This document shows, in pieces, positions 27,650 through 37,118 of a stretch of DNA of 64,000 nt. The position numbers were made by a program, and so were the translations under genes. The first letter of the stretch is position 1. Each line of letters opens with the position of its first letter. The stretch comes from Geoalkalibacter halelectricus. GTDB lineage: Bacteria > Desulfobacterota > Desulfuromonadia > Desulfuromonadales > Geoalkalibacteraceae. Under the pieces are notes generated by a model, which worked only from the letters and a program-made list of their open reading frames with translations, did not search any database and had not been told where the DNA came from. The DNA is taken from assembly GCF_025263685.1 (NCBI RefSeq), contig NZ_CP092109.1:682001-746000 (forward strand), read 5' to 3'.

Positions 27650-28944
27650 CAACCCTTGGCCTCGTGCCTGCGCTGGTGGTCGGCGGCATTGGCCACCTCA
27701 CAGAGAAAATAGGCCCCACCCTCATAGAGCAGATCGTTCTTCAACTGATTTCCGACCTGCTCCCAATTGGGAAATCCCCGCAACACCAAGCCCTTGTGGT
27801 ATCTCAGTGCGAGCGCCTCGCAGTGGAAGTTGCCGATGATCAGGTCGTAGTCCTCGTGCAGTCGTTCGGCGTCTTCAAGATCGCCGACCAGCACGCGCGT
27901 GGCCTTGATAGGGGCAAGCTGCGGCGCGTCCACCGTGGTGAGCGCCAGGGTGACACGTCCGCCCGCCTCGGTGAGGGCCTGGCACAGACCAGCGACCTGA
28001 TCCGGTTCGCCAACCACCGCAAAGCGGGTCTGACCCAGGGCGAAATGGCAATCGAGCATGGCATCCTGCAAGCGCATGCGCCAGCGCTTCACGCCAGGGT
28101 GAATCTCGGTCGCCGGCATCTTCTGCATCAGCAATTCCACCAGGGCGTCGCTGACCTCCAATCCGTGCAGATGGTCGAAATGATGGACGGACATGGCGGG
28201 ATTTTTTTCCCGCAGGGCCTGCGCGCAGTCGCGCATGGAGGCTCCGATGCTGATCACCAGGGCGGCATCGGCGAGGTTTTCGATGTCATCGACCTCGATC
28301 CCCCCGCCGCTCAAGGCGCCCTGCTTGTGGCCGAGATGGCCGTCCAGGGAGGTCGAGAGATCGGGCAGCGCCAGGGCTTCAAAACCGAACAGGGCTATGA
28401 ACTCCTTGATTTTTTCGACCTCGATGGGTTGCAGGCCGACATGGGGGAGAAGCACCAGCTTGTCCGGCTGGACCTGGTCGGTCGGGCGCACCAGTTGGCG
28501 AATCAGGGCGCGCGTCGCCAGGGCCCAACCGCTTTCCAGGCCCCCTTCGTAATCGGGGGTGTTGACATGGACGAGGGGAAAGTCGATTTTCGCCGCCACT
28601 CCGCGGATGTCGTCGCCCTTGGTCTCGGTCAGGCCGGTGGTGTGCAGGCCGATGAGTTTCGGCGCGACCTTGGCGGTGATGTTCTTGACCGATTCGACGA
28701 TGTTGTAATCGCCGCCGTCGAGAATGGCGGTGATGTCGGTCACGGCGGTGGTTTGAATGGCGATGGGCTCGCTGAAATGGCGGGTCAGAAACACCTTGGT
28801 GAACGACGCGCAGCCCAGGGCGCCATGCATGAGCGGCATGCACTGGTTGACGCCCAGAAACGCCAGGGCCGCGCCCATGGGCTGGGAGAGTTTGATCGGG
28901 TTGACCTGCAGGGGTTTACCGGGCTTGCGGCTCACTTCTCCCAT
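27649..28944 (-). CDS. nifN: Nitrogenase FeMo-cofactor scaffold subunit NifN
   Basis: A 431-residue NifN, the beta-like partner of NifE in the NifEN scaffold that matures the nitrogenase cofactor. It opens with the family pattern KPLQVNPIKLSQPMGAALA, followed by HGALGCASF (cluster Cys), DGGDYNI and GLTETKGDD. The start overlaps the end of nifE by 13 bases, and its stop abuts the NifQ fusion (TGATG). No nifHDK is in the window. Confidence 0.93.
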   Translation of the reverse strand: MGEVSRKPGKPLQVNPIKLSQPMGAALAFLGVNQCMPLMHGALGCASFTKVFLTRHFSEPIAIQTTAVTDITAILDGGDYNIVESVKNITAKVAPKLIGLHTTGLTETKGDDIRGVAAKIDFPLVHVNTPDYEGGLESGWALATRALIRQLVRPTDQVQPDKLVLLPHVGLQPIEVEKIKEFIALFGFEALALPDLSTSLDGHLGHKQGALSGGGIEVDDIENLADAALVISIGASMRDCAQALREKNPAMSVHHFDHLHGLEVSDALVELLMQKMPATEIHPGVKRWRMRLQDAMLDCHFALGQTRFAVVGEPDQVAGLCQALTEAGGRVTLALTTVDAPQLAPIKATRVLVGDLEDAERLHEDYDLIIGNFHCEALALRYHKGLVLRGFPNWEQVGNQLKNDLLYEGGAYFLCEVANAADHQRRHEAKG

Positions 28945-30284
28945 GGGGCCCTCCGTGCGACGATATTGAAGACCGGGTTCTCCAGGGCGTTCTTGATGTC
29001 CTCGGCCAGGTTGAGCAGGCCCTGATAGCCGCCGTAGCTCTTTTTCTTCTCCTGATTGACGTCGATGAAGGCGATGCGCTTCTTGATCGCGGTGTAGAGG
29101 CTGCGCCCCCCGGCCAGCAGCAGATGGGCGCCGGTCTGGTCGATGATTTTCGCCTGCTCGGTGCCGGGGTTGGTCATCAGCACGCCGCTTTCGCCCAGGT
29201 ACTGCCTGGCTTTCTCCTTGTCGTCCTCGGTGGCCTTGCGCACCGAAGTGGCCACCACCTCGATGCCGAGATCCTGAAGCGCAGATGCGATGGACCAGGA
29301 TTTGTTGCCGCCGGTATTCAAGATCGCCTTCTTGCCCTCAAACAAACGCCGGTAGGGTGCCAGTTTCTCTTCCAGCCAGGCCTCCTCGCGAGCGACCAGG
29401 GTCCGGGTACGTTCGCGCAGATCCTCATCCCCAAGGGCATCGGCGATGGCGAGCAGGCCGCTGCTGGTGTCTCGCTTGCCGTAGAAGGACAGGGAGATAA
29501 AGGGGATGCCGTATTGCTCCTGCATCTTGCGGGTCAGGGATATGAGGGATTTGGCGCAGACGATGACGTTGAGGCGCGCCCGATGGGCGGCACGAATATC
29601 GGCAATGCGCCCGTCGCCGCTCAGGGTGGCCAGCACGCGAATCCCCAGTTCCTCGAGCAGGGGAGTGTATTGCCACATGTCGCCGGTGACATTGTATTCG
29701 CCGATCAGGTTGATGTCGTAGGGGGTTCGCACCTCCGGCTCCTTGGTGCCGACCAGCGCCGCAAGCACCGCCTCGCCGCCCAGGCGGCTGCCGAGGTTTT
29801 TGCTGCCGACGAATCCCGGGGCGTGCACCGGAATCATGGGAATGCCGTAGGTGCTTTGCGCCTGACGGCACACTGCGTCGATGTCGTCGCCGATCAGGGC
29901 GGTGACGCAGGTTGCGTACACGAAGACGGCCTGGGGTGCATAGTTTTCGATAATGTAGTCGATGGCCGCGCGCAGTTTCTCCTCGCCGCCGAACACCACG
30001 TCGTTGGTCGAAATCGCCGTGGTGAAACCCATCTGGGTAAAGTCATGGCCGCGGTGGCTGGTCGGGGTGGCGCGCGTCTCCCAGGATGCCCCCAGACAGG
30101 TGATGGGGCCGTGTACCAGATGCGCGGCATCGGCATAAGGGAATAGGGCGATCTGGGCACCCTCAAAGGCACAGCCGCCAGTGGTGGCGCCAGGTGTCTG
30201 GGTGTTGCAGGCGCTTTTTTTAGCCGCGCTGTGGGAGCAGGCGCTTTCAACCAGAAGGTCCTTGATTTTGGGTTTTTTTGCCAA
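28932..30284 (-). CDS. nifE: Nitrogenase FeMo-cofactor scaffold subunit NifE (TTG start)
   Basis: NifE, the alpha-like subunit of NifEN. Motifs: ESACSHSAAKKS near the N-terminus, GCAFEGAQIAL, HGPITCLGASW, FVYATCVTALIGDD and a C-terminal GGYQGLLNLAEDI. I place the start at TTG 30284 (MAKKPKIKDLL, 450 residues). AAGGA lies about seven bases upstream and the protein then starts like other NifE. An in-frame ATG at 30389 would put 35 non-homologous residues on top of the sigma-54 promoter. First gene of nifE-nifN-nifU/Q. Confidence 0.93.
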   Translation of the reverse strand: MAKKPKIKDLLVESACSHSAAKKSACNTQTPGATTGGCAFEGAQIALFPYADAAHLVHGPITCLGASWETRATPTSHRGHDFTQMGFTTAISTNDVVFGGEEKLRAAIDYIIENYAPQAVFVYATCVTALIGDDIDAVCRQAQSTYGIPMIPVHAPGFVGSKNLGSRLGGEAVLAALVGTKEPEVRTPYDINLIGEYNVTGDMWQYTPLLEELGIRVLATLSGDGRIADIRAAHRARLNVIVCAKSLISLTRKMQEQYGIPFISLSFYGKRDTSSGLLAIADALGDEDLRERTRTLVAREEAWLEEKLAPYRRLFEGKKAILNTGGNKSWSIASALQDLGIEVVATSVRKATEDDKEKARQYLGESGVLMTNPGTEQAKIIDQTGAHLLLAGGRSLYTAIKKRIAFIDVNQEKKKSYGGYQGLLNLAEDIKNALENPVFNIVARRAPWEK

Positions 30285-30372
30285 GATCCGATCCTTTCCG
30301 CCGAAGTTGTTCGGCTGGCCATGGCTCAAAGGTCCGGCGCACTTGAAGGCGCGCCCCTTCCGGCTTGTCCTT

Positions 30373-30388
30373 TGCAAGAGCTTCGCCA
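30373..30388 (-). promoter_or_regulatory. Sigma-54 promoter of the nifE operon
   Basis: On the minus strand the sequence is TGGCGAAGCTCTTGCA: GG and GC are separated by exactly ten bases and sit in good TGGC and TTGCA contexts. Transcription would start near 30362, about 78 bases before the nifE TTG. I found no TGT-N10-ACA NifA site upstream; Geobacter-type nif control uses another enhancer-binding protein (known for that group; inferred here). Confidence 0.75.
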
Positions 30389-30489
30389 CATCGAAAAGGC
30401 AAATGTTTTGGGCTGTTTTCGCGGTGTCGGGGTCGAAAAGGTGGAAGAAATACGGGCAGGGTGTTTAAGAAATGGGCATATTGAGCATT

Positions 30490-30521
30490 CGGCCCCTGGC
30501 GGGTGCGCCGCTCAGGGGCCG
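30490..30521 (-). terminator. Hairpin after the secreted-protein gene
   Basis: A nine-base stem (CGGCCCCTG with CAGGGGCCG) and 14-base loop lie just past the stop of the gene at 30540 and upstream of the nifE promoter. No T-run, so it may need Rho or simply insulate the operon. Confidence 0.45.
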
Positions 30522-30539
30522 GAGAAATGGTAGGCGGAA

Positions 30540-31172
30540 TCAGCGCGAGGCGCGGATTTCGATGTTGTTCAAGATGTTTTCCAGAACCGGTCGGTCGGCC
30601 GGATCCTTGAGATGGTCGTTGGCATAGACCCAGAACCAGAAGGGCCGCGCGTAGCCGACGATGCCCATGAACAAATGGGGATCACCGTCCTCGGTGTATT
30701 CGATCTTGAAATATTGCGCCTGCTGCGCGCCTTTGACTTCGACGGGACGGTGTTCCTCGGCCGTTTTTTCCCACCCTTCATCCGAAACGCCTTCGGCGGC
30801 GTAACGAGCCGAGATGGCCACGGCATCGGCGGAAGGATCAGCGTCGCGGCGGCCGATGGGGGAGAAACTGATCAGCACGTGAGCTTCGCTTTGTTCATTG
30901 AAGATCAACAGATCGTTGGTCGCCAGGCGTTGGCGGGCGCCGCGCAGGGCATCGTCCTTCGAAAGGGTGCGACCGGCGCGCTCGGCGTCCTCAAGCAAGT
31001 GTTCGGCCAGATGTTCAACCAGGGCCGGGCTTGCTTCACGCGAGACGGTCCAGGGGGCGGGCAGTTCCGGCAGAATCACGCTCAGGTTGCGGCGCAGTTC
31101 GTAAACCTCCGCCGAGACACCTAAAGGGAAAAAGAGAAGGGCTGCCAAGACAAGAATGATAAATTTTCTCAT
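30540..31172 (-). CDS. Secreted hypothetical protein, 210 residues
   Basis: The N-terminal signal peptide (MRKFIILVLAALLFFPLGVSA, about 21 residues) predicts a periplasmic protein. The mature part starts EVYELRRNLSVILP and contains aromatic strands (FWFWVYAND) near the C-terminus. No Cys, haem motif or membrane segment. I recognise no family. A clear AGGAGA ribosome site precedes the ATG. The 277 bases upstream (31173-31449), shared with the divergent gene at 31450, hold no feature I can name. Confidence 0.7.
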   Translation of the reverse strand: MRKFIILVLAALLFFPLGVSAEVYELRRNLSVILPELPAPWTVSREASPALVEHLAEHLLEDAERAGRTLSKDDALRGARQRLATNDLLIFNEQSEAHVLISFSPIGRRDADPSADAVAISARYAAEGVSDEGWEKTAEEHRPVEVKGAQQAQYFKIEYTEDGDPHLFMGIVGYARPFWFWVYANDHLKDPADRPVLENILNNIEIRASR

Positions 31173-31449
31173 AAGATTCTCCTCAGAACAGGGTTATTTG
31201 GAAAACAATACCATAAAATCAGCGAAGTGCCGAAACGAGGAAGAAAGCGATTCGTCCGGCGCCCTGGAAGAGGGGAAAAGAAAACATAATGTGGAGCTCG
31301 GCTTCATTAAAGGTCTGGCTAGAAAAGAAAATTCAATCAAGCCTTTATCTGTGATTGACCAGAAGGTGTTCATTGTGAGACATTAAGAAATCTTTGGGTA
31401 CATCAGGGTTCTTCCCCCTCCGAGTAAGGTTCGTCGTCCGAGCGATCTG

Positions 31450-32382
31450 ATGGTTCGTATCAAGACCTCTTCATTATTCCGCACCTTTTTGTTGTGCGTT
31501 CTCATGGTTTTTTCCATCGGCGCCACCAGCAGTTGGGCACAGACCCGCGTTGCGGTTCTCTATCCTCAGGTGCAGGAACCCTTCCTGTCGGTATTTCAAA
31601 GCATTCTTCGCGGCGTCGAATCGGATGCGAGTCTGACGGCGCGCCCCTTCGCCCTGCCCGAAAATCCCGACCTTGTGGCCCTGGATGCCTGGCTTGAGAG
31701 TGAAGGGATCGACCGGGTGATTGCCCTGGGGCGTCAGGGCGTTGCCGCCGCCCAAGCCCTGAACGGATCGCCGAAAATTGTTTTTGGCGCACTCTCGGCT
31801 CCTCCTCAGGGAATTTCGGGCATAAGCCTTTCTCCCGGTCCCGTCGTCATGTTTCAGCACCTGGCGGATTTGGCCCCTCGGGTGCGCAACGTTCACCTGG
31901 TTTATTCCTCGGCCAACGCCTGGCTGGTTCCCCTCGCCGAGTCGGCCGCCAAAGCCCAGGGACTGCGCCTGGCCACCTACCAGGTCGCGGATTTGCGCGA
32001 AGCCCTGCACGAGTATCGCCATCTGCTCCAGAGCCTGCGGGGGCCCACCCACGCCATCTGGCTGCCCCTCGACAATATCACCGCGGACGATGAGTTGGTG
32101 CTGCCCCTGGTGCTTCAGGGTGCCCTTGAAAAAGGGCTGGTGGTTTTTTCCAGCAAACCGGCGCATGCCCAGCGCGGCGCACTTTTTTCGGTTTACCCCG
32201 AGCATTTTGTTCTGGGACAGAGTCTGGCGCGGATGGTGGCATCCGCCACCCAGCAGGAACCTGTGATCGCTCCATTGGCCGATGTGCAGTTGGCCGTCAA
32301 CCTGCGGACGGCCTTTCATCTTGGTTTGCGTTTCACGCCGCGCCAGCAGGAACGGTTCGACCTGGTTTTTCCAACGCGATGA
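31450..32382 (+). CDS. ABC-type substrate-binding protein (ABC_sub_bind family)
   Basis: A 310-residue exported binding protein of the TrpX-like ABC_sub_bind family: signal peptide ending SSWA, then an RVAVLYPQVQEPF strand, VIALGRQGVAAA and VFGALSAPP, and a second lobe from about 140 (NVHLVYSSAN). Such proteins usually serve an ABC importer, but no permease or ATPase is nearby. The gene instead overlaps a sensor kinase gene by four bases (32379-32382) and precedes a TonB receptor. It may therefore act as the periplasmic ligand sensor of that kinase (inference). Confidence 0.85.
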   Translation: MVRIKTSSLFRTFLLCVLMVFSIGATSSWAQTRVAVLYPQVQEPFLSVFQSILRGVESDASLTARPFALPENPDLVALDAWLESEGIDRVIALGRQGVAAAQALNGSPKIVFGALSAPPQGISGISLSPGPVVMFQHLADLAPRVRNVHLVYSSANAWLVPLAESAAKAQGLRLATYQVADLREALHEYRHLLQSLRGPTHAIWLPLDNITADDELVLPLVLQGALEKGLVVFSSKPAHAQRGALFSVYPEHFVLGQSLARMVASATQQEPVIAPLADVQLAVNLRTAFHLGLRFTPRQQERFDLVFPTR

Positions 32383-34061
32383 GCTTAATGGTAGCCATGC
32401 AAAACCTTACCGGACAGCGTAAATTTTTCTCAAGCTTTCGTACTCGCCTGTTGGCGGCCGCGACCTTGGGAATTCTTTGCCTGGCTTTGACCGCGGCGTT
32501 AACCACCGCCTGGGTGAGCGGCAATCGTGCCCAGGCGCAGATGATCGCCCAGGGCATTCAAGTGACCGATACTCTGGCCGGGCAAAGTGCCCTCGCCCTG
32601 TTGTTCGCAAGCCGCGAGAACGCAGAAAAGCCCCTGTCGGCCATCATGGGCTTTCCGAATGTCGATTACGCCGGGATCTTCGACCCGAACGGCGAGGCTC
32701 TCCTGGTGGTTGGGAGCGACTACGCATCCCTGCCTCGAGCGCGCGTTGGTACACGCGAAGCTGGAGCCGTCCTGGCGCGTGAGACCGCTTTCGCCTGGCA
32801 TTTCGTGGCGCCGGTCTATACTGGCGCGACCACCGAGATGTCTGATCCGCTCGATTCGCCTTTTGATTTGGGGCCGCCGCCCAAGGAACTTTTGGGCTTT
32901 GCCTACGTGGCGATGAACAAGAGAGCCCTGCACGCCCTGAACATGAACATTTTCATCAATAATCTGGTCATCGGCTTGTCCTTTGCCGGGGTCATTGTTC
33001 TGATTCTCAATATCGGTATCAAGCGTTTGCTGCGGCCCCTGGACCAACTCTCGGCGCTGATGCGGGAAGCCGAACGGAACAACGCCTATGTTCTGGCCGA
33101 TCTCAAGGGGCCTGAGGAAATCACCCACATGGCCGGAGTCTACAACCGCATGATGACCAGCCTCGAAGAGCGCGACCGGCGCTTGCGCCGGCACCAGGCC
33201 GTGCTGCAGACCGAGGTGGCCTTGCGCACCCGCGAACTGGTTCAGGCCCGCGATGCCGCTCTGAATGCCAGCCGCTATAAATCCGAATTTCTCTCCAACA
33301 TCAGCCACGAATTGCGCACCCCCCTTCAGGCCATCATCGGTTACGCCGACGTGGTGCGGGAGGACCTGGAACTGGAGGGGATGGAAGAGAGCGCCAGGGA
33401 GCTTGGCCGCGTCATCCACAACGCCAAGCGTTTGTTGAACCTGATCAACGACATCCTGCTGCTGGCCAAGGCCGAGGCGGGCCGGATGGAGTTGCGCATG
33501 CAGGTGGTCGATTTGCGCGCCTTGGCCAGGGAAGCGGCGGAAACCATTCAGCCCCTGATGCAGCAAAACGGCAACCACCTCGATGTTGAGCTTCGCGTTG
33601 AACAAGACATCGAGATCGATCGGGAAAAGCTTCTTCAGGCGATCCTCAATCTTCTGAGCAACGCGGCCAAGTTCACCAATCAGGGAACCGTCACTCTGGA
33701 GATGGAGCAAAAGTTGCACCTGCTCAAGATCAGCGTGGCCGATACGGGTATCGGTTTGACTCTTGAGCAGCAGCGCATCATTTTCGAGGAATTCCGTCAG
33801 GTCGACGGCAGTTATACCCGTAAATTCCAAGGCACCGGCCTGGGCCTGACCATCACCAGGCGTTTTTGCGAACTGATGGGGGGCGGTATTCAAGTGCAAA
33901 GCGAACCCGGCAGCGGTTCGGTGTTCACCATCGAGATTCCCTTGCCCGTATGTGTTGATCGGGGTGAGGAATCCGCCTCGAGGGCGCAGGGCGAATTCAG
34001 TTTTGAGTTCAAGCCGGGCCGCGACCAGGATTTATTGCCAGAAAATCAAGGGGGGGCATAA
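32379..34061 (+). CDS. Membrane sensor histidine kinase (CHASE8-like-HAMP-HisKA-HATPase)
   Basis: A 560-residue kinase. Transmembrane helix about 22-46, a periplasmic domain about 47-190 resembling CHASE8 (QSALALLFASRENAEKPL, DYAGIFDPNGEAL), a second helix about 193-213, HAMP to about 268, a coiled coil, then HisKA with His310 (ISHELRTPLQAI). HATPase motifs are ILNLLSNAAKF, DTGIGL and GTGLGLTI. There is no receiver domain and no adjacent response regulator, so its partner is elsewhere. Translationally coupled to the binding-protein gene. In this position it would report periplasmic ligand to the cell and may govern the TonB receptor gene that follows. Confidence 0.88.
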   Translation: MSLMVAMQNLTGQRKFFSSFRTRLLAAATLGILCLALTAALTTAWVSGNRAQAQMIAQGIQVTDTLAGQSALALLFASRENAEKPLSAIMGFPNVDYAGIFDPNGEALLVVGSDYASLPRARVGTREAGAVLARETAFAWHFVAPVYTGATTEMSDPLDSPFDLGPPPKELLGFAYVAMNKRALHALNMNIFINNLVIGLSFAGVIVLILNIGIKRLLRPLDQLSALMREAERNNAYVLADLKGPEEITHMAGVYNRMMTSLEERDRRLRRHQAVLQTEVALRTRELVQARDAALNASRYKSEFLSNISHELRTPLQAIIGYADVVREDLELEGMEESARELGRVIHNAKRLLNLINDILLLAKAEAGRMELRMQVVDLRALAREAAETIQPLMQQNGNHLDVELRVEQDIEIDREKLLQAILNLLSNAAKFTNQGTVTLEMEQKLHLLKISVADTGIGLTLEQQRIIFEEFRQVDGSYTRKFQGTGLGLTITRRFCELMGGGIQVQSEPGSGSVFTIEIPLPVCVDRGEESASRAQGEFSFEFKPGRDQDLLPENQGGA

Positions 34062-34141
34062 GGTGCGGTTTGATCGAATTAATCCGCCGTTCACTGCAAA
34101 GGAGGGGGAGTGGAGCAGCCGTTTCAACAGGAGGTAGGTCC

Positions 34142-36295
34142 ATGCGTCACGGCCTGAGAGGTTTGAGTCTCGCCCTCGTCCTTATTCTTTTTGCGCCCCT
34201 TGGTTCCCGGGCCATAGCGGAGATGGATTTTTCATCCCCCACGGTTCAGGAAATGCGCGATTTCTACGGGGACGAGGCCTTCATCACCATCGCCACCGGC
34301 AGTCGCAAACCCGTTTATCGCGCGCCGGCCGTGGCCACCGTGATCACCGCCGCGGAGATCAAGGCCATGGGGGCGCGCAGCCTCGACGAGGTGCTTGAGA
34401 CGGTTGCCGGCTTGCATGTGGTGCCCTCGGCACTCAATCGATTGGATTCGATTTACTCCATCCGCGGAATTCATACCGGTTTTAACCCCCATGTTTTGCT
34501 GTTGATGAACGGTGTTCCCTTCACCAACAATTTCAACGGTGGGCGACCAATACTCTTTCGTTTACCCGTTTCAAACATTTCCCGTGTTGAAGTTATTCGC
34601 GGGCCAGGGTCGGCTGTATATGGAGCCGATGCTTTTGCAGGGGTCATCAATATAATTACTAAGGACGCAACCGATATCGATTATACGGAAGTTGGGGGTC
34701 GAGCAGGCTCCTTTGGCAACCAAGATTTATGGCTTCAACATGCGATAAAATCTTGGCCCTGGCATCTAAATTTTGCTTTAGATTTACATAGGAGCGATGG
34801 AGATAGACATCGAAAAATAGATTCAGACCTGCAAAGTGCATTAGATCAGGAATTCGGAACAAATGCTTCACTCGCACCAGGCGCGTTAAAGACTGACTTC
34901 GATGTTCTGAACCTGCATCTCAACCTTGAGCGAGGTAATTGGCAGATCAGAAATTGGTATTGGCAACAAGATAATGCCGGTCAGGGAGCAGGGGGGGTTC
35001 AGGCCTTGGATGCCAAAGGGGGCCACTCTGAAAATCTTTATTTATTTGACGTGGAATATAAGAATGCGGATGTTGCAGACCATTGGGACTTAAATGCGAG
35101 GGCAAATTACCTTTATCGTAAAACGAACAGCCGACTTTATTTATTTCCACCGGGGGCTCGAATTCCTATCGCAGAGGATGGAAATGTAAGCTTTGACAGC
35201 CCGGTTGGAAATGTATTGTTTCCTGATGGTGTTATTGGAAACCCTATTGCCCGGGAGGACCAGATAGGTTTTGACATTGTTTCATTTTACAACGGATTTT
35301 CCAACCATAGATTGAGATTCGGGACTGGTATTAAATACCAGAGTATCTCAACTGAGGAATATAAAAATTTTGGTCCAGGTGTAATTGATGGCAGTGAGGA
35401 CATTGTTGGAGGCGCTTTAGTAAACGTTACTGGTACGCCTTTTATATATTTGCCGGATAAATCGCGAACCGTTTTTTTTCTTTCAGTTCAAGATGAGTGG
35501 CAAATATCACGGAATTGGGAAGTAACGACTGGGGTCCGTTTTGATCATTATTCTGATTTCGGTAAAACAATTAATCCGCGAATTGCCCTTGTTTGGGCAA
35601 CACGACACAATCTTACAACTAAACTAATGTATGGACGCGCTTTTCGAGCCCCCTCTTTTTCCGAGCAATTTGCGATTAACAACCCCGTTATTTTGGGAAA
35701 CCCTAACCTCAACCCTGAAACCATTGATACGGTTGAACTTGCTCTGGTCTATCGTCCAATTTTTGATATGCAAATTGGATTGAATTTATTTGGATATAAA
35801 GCAAATGACCTTATAGAGTTTATTCCGGACACAGGTGTGGATAGCAGTACTGCACAAAATAGCAGAAACCAAGATGGATATGGATTTGAACTCGAAGGGA
35901 TGTGGGATTTTTCCGAAACTTTGCGTTTAAGGGGAAACTACGCTTGGCAGAGGTCGATAGATAAGGATACCAGACATCGAATTCCTGATGCCCCTGGCCA
36001 GCAATTGTATATAAGTGCAGATTGGCAATTTTTGCCTCAATGGTTGCTGCATCCTCAATTGAATTGGGTTGGAAGCCGTAAACGTGCCGAGGGAGATTTA
36101 CGAGAAAACATTAAGGATTACACCTTGGTGGGCGTTACATTGCGCCGAGAGGAGATTCTAAAAAATCTTGATTTTGCTGTAGCAGCTCGTAATATTTTCG
36201 ATGAGGATGGACGTGAGCCAAGCACCGGCATCATTGGAAATGACTACCCCGTAGAGGGGCGCCATTTCTGGGGTGAATTATCTTATAGGTTTTAA
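34142..36295 (+). CDS. TonB-dependent outer-membrane receptor
   Basis: A 717-residue receptor. Signal peptide to about residue 27, plug domain about 50-170 (VATVITAAEIKAMG, IRGPGSAVYGADAFAGVINI), a 22-strand beta-barrel, and a C-terminal phenylalanine (GELSYRF). The start is ATG 34142 with AGGAGG seven bases upstream. Ligand unknown; receptors of this shape take up metal chelates or cobalamin-like compounds. Odd feature: bases up to about 34545 are GC-rich like the neighbours, while the rest is clearly AT-rich, as are the two genes behind it. The gene looks like a recombination mosaic whose barrel was replaced. Confidence 0.92.
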   Translation: MRHGLRGLSLALVLILFAPLGSRAIAEMDFSSPTVQEMRDFYGDEAFITIATGSRKPVYRAPAVATVITAAEIKAMGARSLDEVLETVAGLHVVPSALNRLDSIYSIRGIHTGFNPHVLLLMNGVPFTNNFNGGRPILFRLPVSNISRVEVIRGPGSAVYGADAFAGVINIITKDATDIDYTEVGGRAGSFGNQDLWLQHAIKSWPWHLNFALDLHRSDGDRHRKIDSDLQSALDQEFGTNASLAPGALKTDFDVLNLHLNLERGNWQIRNWYWQQDNAGQGAGGVQALDAKGGHSENLYLFDVEYKNADVADHWDLNARANYLYRKTNSRLYLFPPGARIPIAEDGNVSFDSPVGNVLFPDGVIGNPIAREDQIGFDIVSFYNGFSNHRLRFGTGIKYQSISTEEYKNFGPGVIDGSEDIVGGALVNVTGTPFIYLPDKSRTVFFLSVQDEWQISRNWEVTTGVRFDHYSDFGKTINPRIALVWATRHNLTTKLMYGRAFRAPSFSEQFAINNPVILGNPNLNPETIDTVELALVYRPIFDMQIGLNLFGYKANDLIEFIPDTGVDSSTAQNSRNQDGYGFELEGMWDFSETLRLRGNYAWQRSIDKDTRHRIPDAPGQQLYISADWQFLPQWLLHPQLNWVGSRKRAEGDLRENIKDYTLVGVTLRREEILKNLDFAVAARNIFDEDGREPSTGIIGNDYPVEGRHFWGELSYRF

Positions 36296-36299
36296 CGAA

Positions 36300-37118
36300 A
36301 TGAAGCCAGATCACAGAAAAGACCAAGTGCGGACGGAAGTTTTCGCAAAGCGTCCAGCAACACGTATTTGGGATGAATCTCGTACCGAAAATAACCCATT
36401 TATTGCAAGCAGTTGTCGGGTTTTTGGGTTTGATCTTCTCGATTTGATGAAAAAACGAAGTTTTGTTGACGTCCTTTTTCTTCTCTTCAGGGGCGAGCTT
36501 CCCAGCAGCGAACAGTCCGAATTACTTGAACAGTTAATGATTTCTATAATTAACCCAGGTCCACGGCATGTCGCTACACGCGCTGCCATGAATGCCGGGG
36601 TGGGCAAGACCGATACTGTCCATATTTTGCCAATCTCTTTGGCAATCATTGGTGGTGATTATTTAGGCGCTGGAGAAGTGGAACAGTCCATGCGCTTTTT
36701 CAGGAAGCAGCAAAAAAAATGCCCCGAACAGGTGTTTGAATTTTTTGTTGATGAAAAGCAGCGTCCTCATGAAGGAGATTGGCACCCTGTTCCAGGTTTC
36801 GGTAGTCGTTTCGGCTGTGTCGAGGTGATGCAACAAGATATTGCTGACTGCTTAAGTAAATTACCCGGCGCAGGCAAAGCGCTTGAATGGGGTTGCAAAT
36901 TTTCCGCTCTATTGGCCTCAAAGGATATGGGGTGGTTGTCGCCAGGCGTGGCTGCTGCTGTATTTTCTGATTTGGGATTTCATCCCAAAACGGGTGCAGG
37001 CCTGTTTCAATTGCTAAATGGACCTGGATTGTTGGCCCACGGCCTTGAAATGGCGAACAAACCAATGACTTCCATGCCTTTTCTCGATGACGAGAGGTAC
37101 ATTATTGAAGATGAATAA
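36300..37118 (+). CDS. Citrate-synthase/citryl-CoA lyase-fold protein A, catalytic residues lost
   Basis: A 272-residue protein with the citrate synthase layout: GFDLLDLMKKRSFVDVLFLL, GELPSSEQ, a central IGGDYLGAGEVEQSMRFF segment, PGFGSRFG and a C-terminal LLNGPGLLAHGLEM. By alignment with the citryl-CoA lyase branch the catalytic positions are changed: the His of VHGGA is replaced (YLGAG), the His of PGFGH is Ser, and the Asp of NVDG is lost (LSPG). It starts five bases after the receptor stop (ATG 36300), and the next, related gene overlaps its end by eight bases. AT-rich like the receptor barrel. It may pair with protein B; function unknown. Confidence 0.7.
   Translation: MKPDHRKDQVRTEVFAKRPATRIWDESRTENNPFIASSCRVFGFDLLDLMKKRSFVDVLFLLFRGELPSSEQSELLEQLMISIINPGPRHVATRAAMNAGVGKTDTVHILPISLAIIGGDYLGAGEVEQSMRFFRKQQKKCPEQVFEFFVDEKQRPHEGDWHPVPGFGSRFGCVEVMQQDIADCLSKLPGAGKALEWGCKFSALLASKDMGWLSPGVAAAVFSDLGFHPKTGAGLFQLLNGPGLLAHGLEMANKPMTSMPFLDDERYIIEDE

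Noticed and set aside
30390-30540. NifA upstream activator site (TGT-N10-ACA) for nifE
   Set aside because: No TGT/ACA pair with the right spacing was found upstream of the sigma-54 element.
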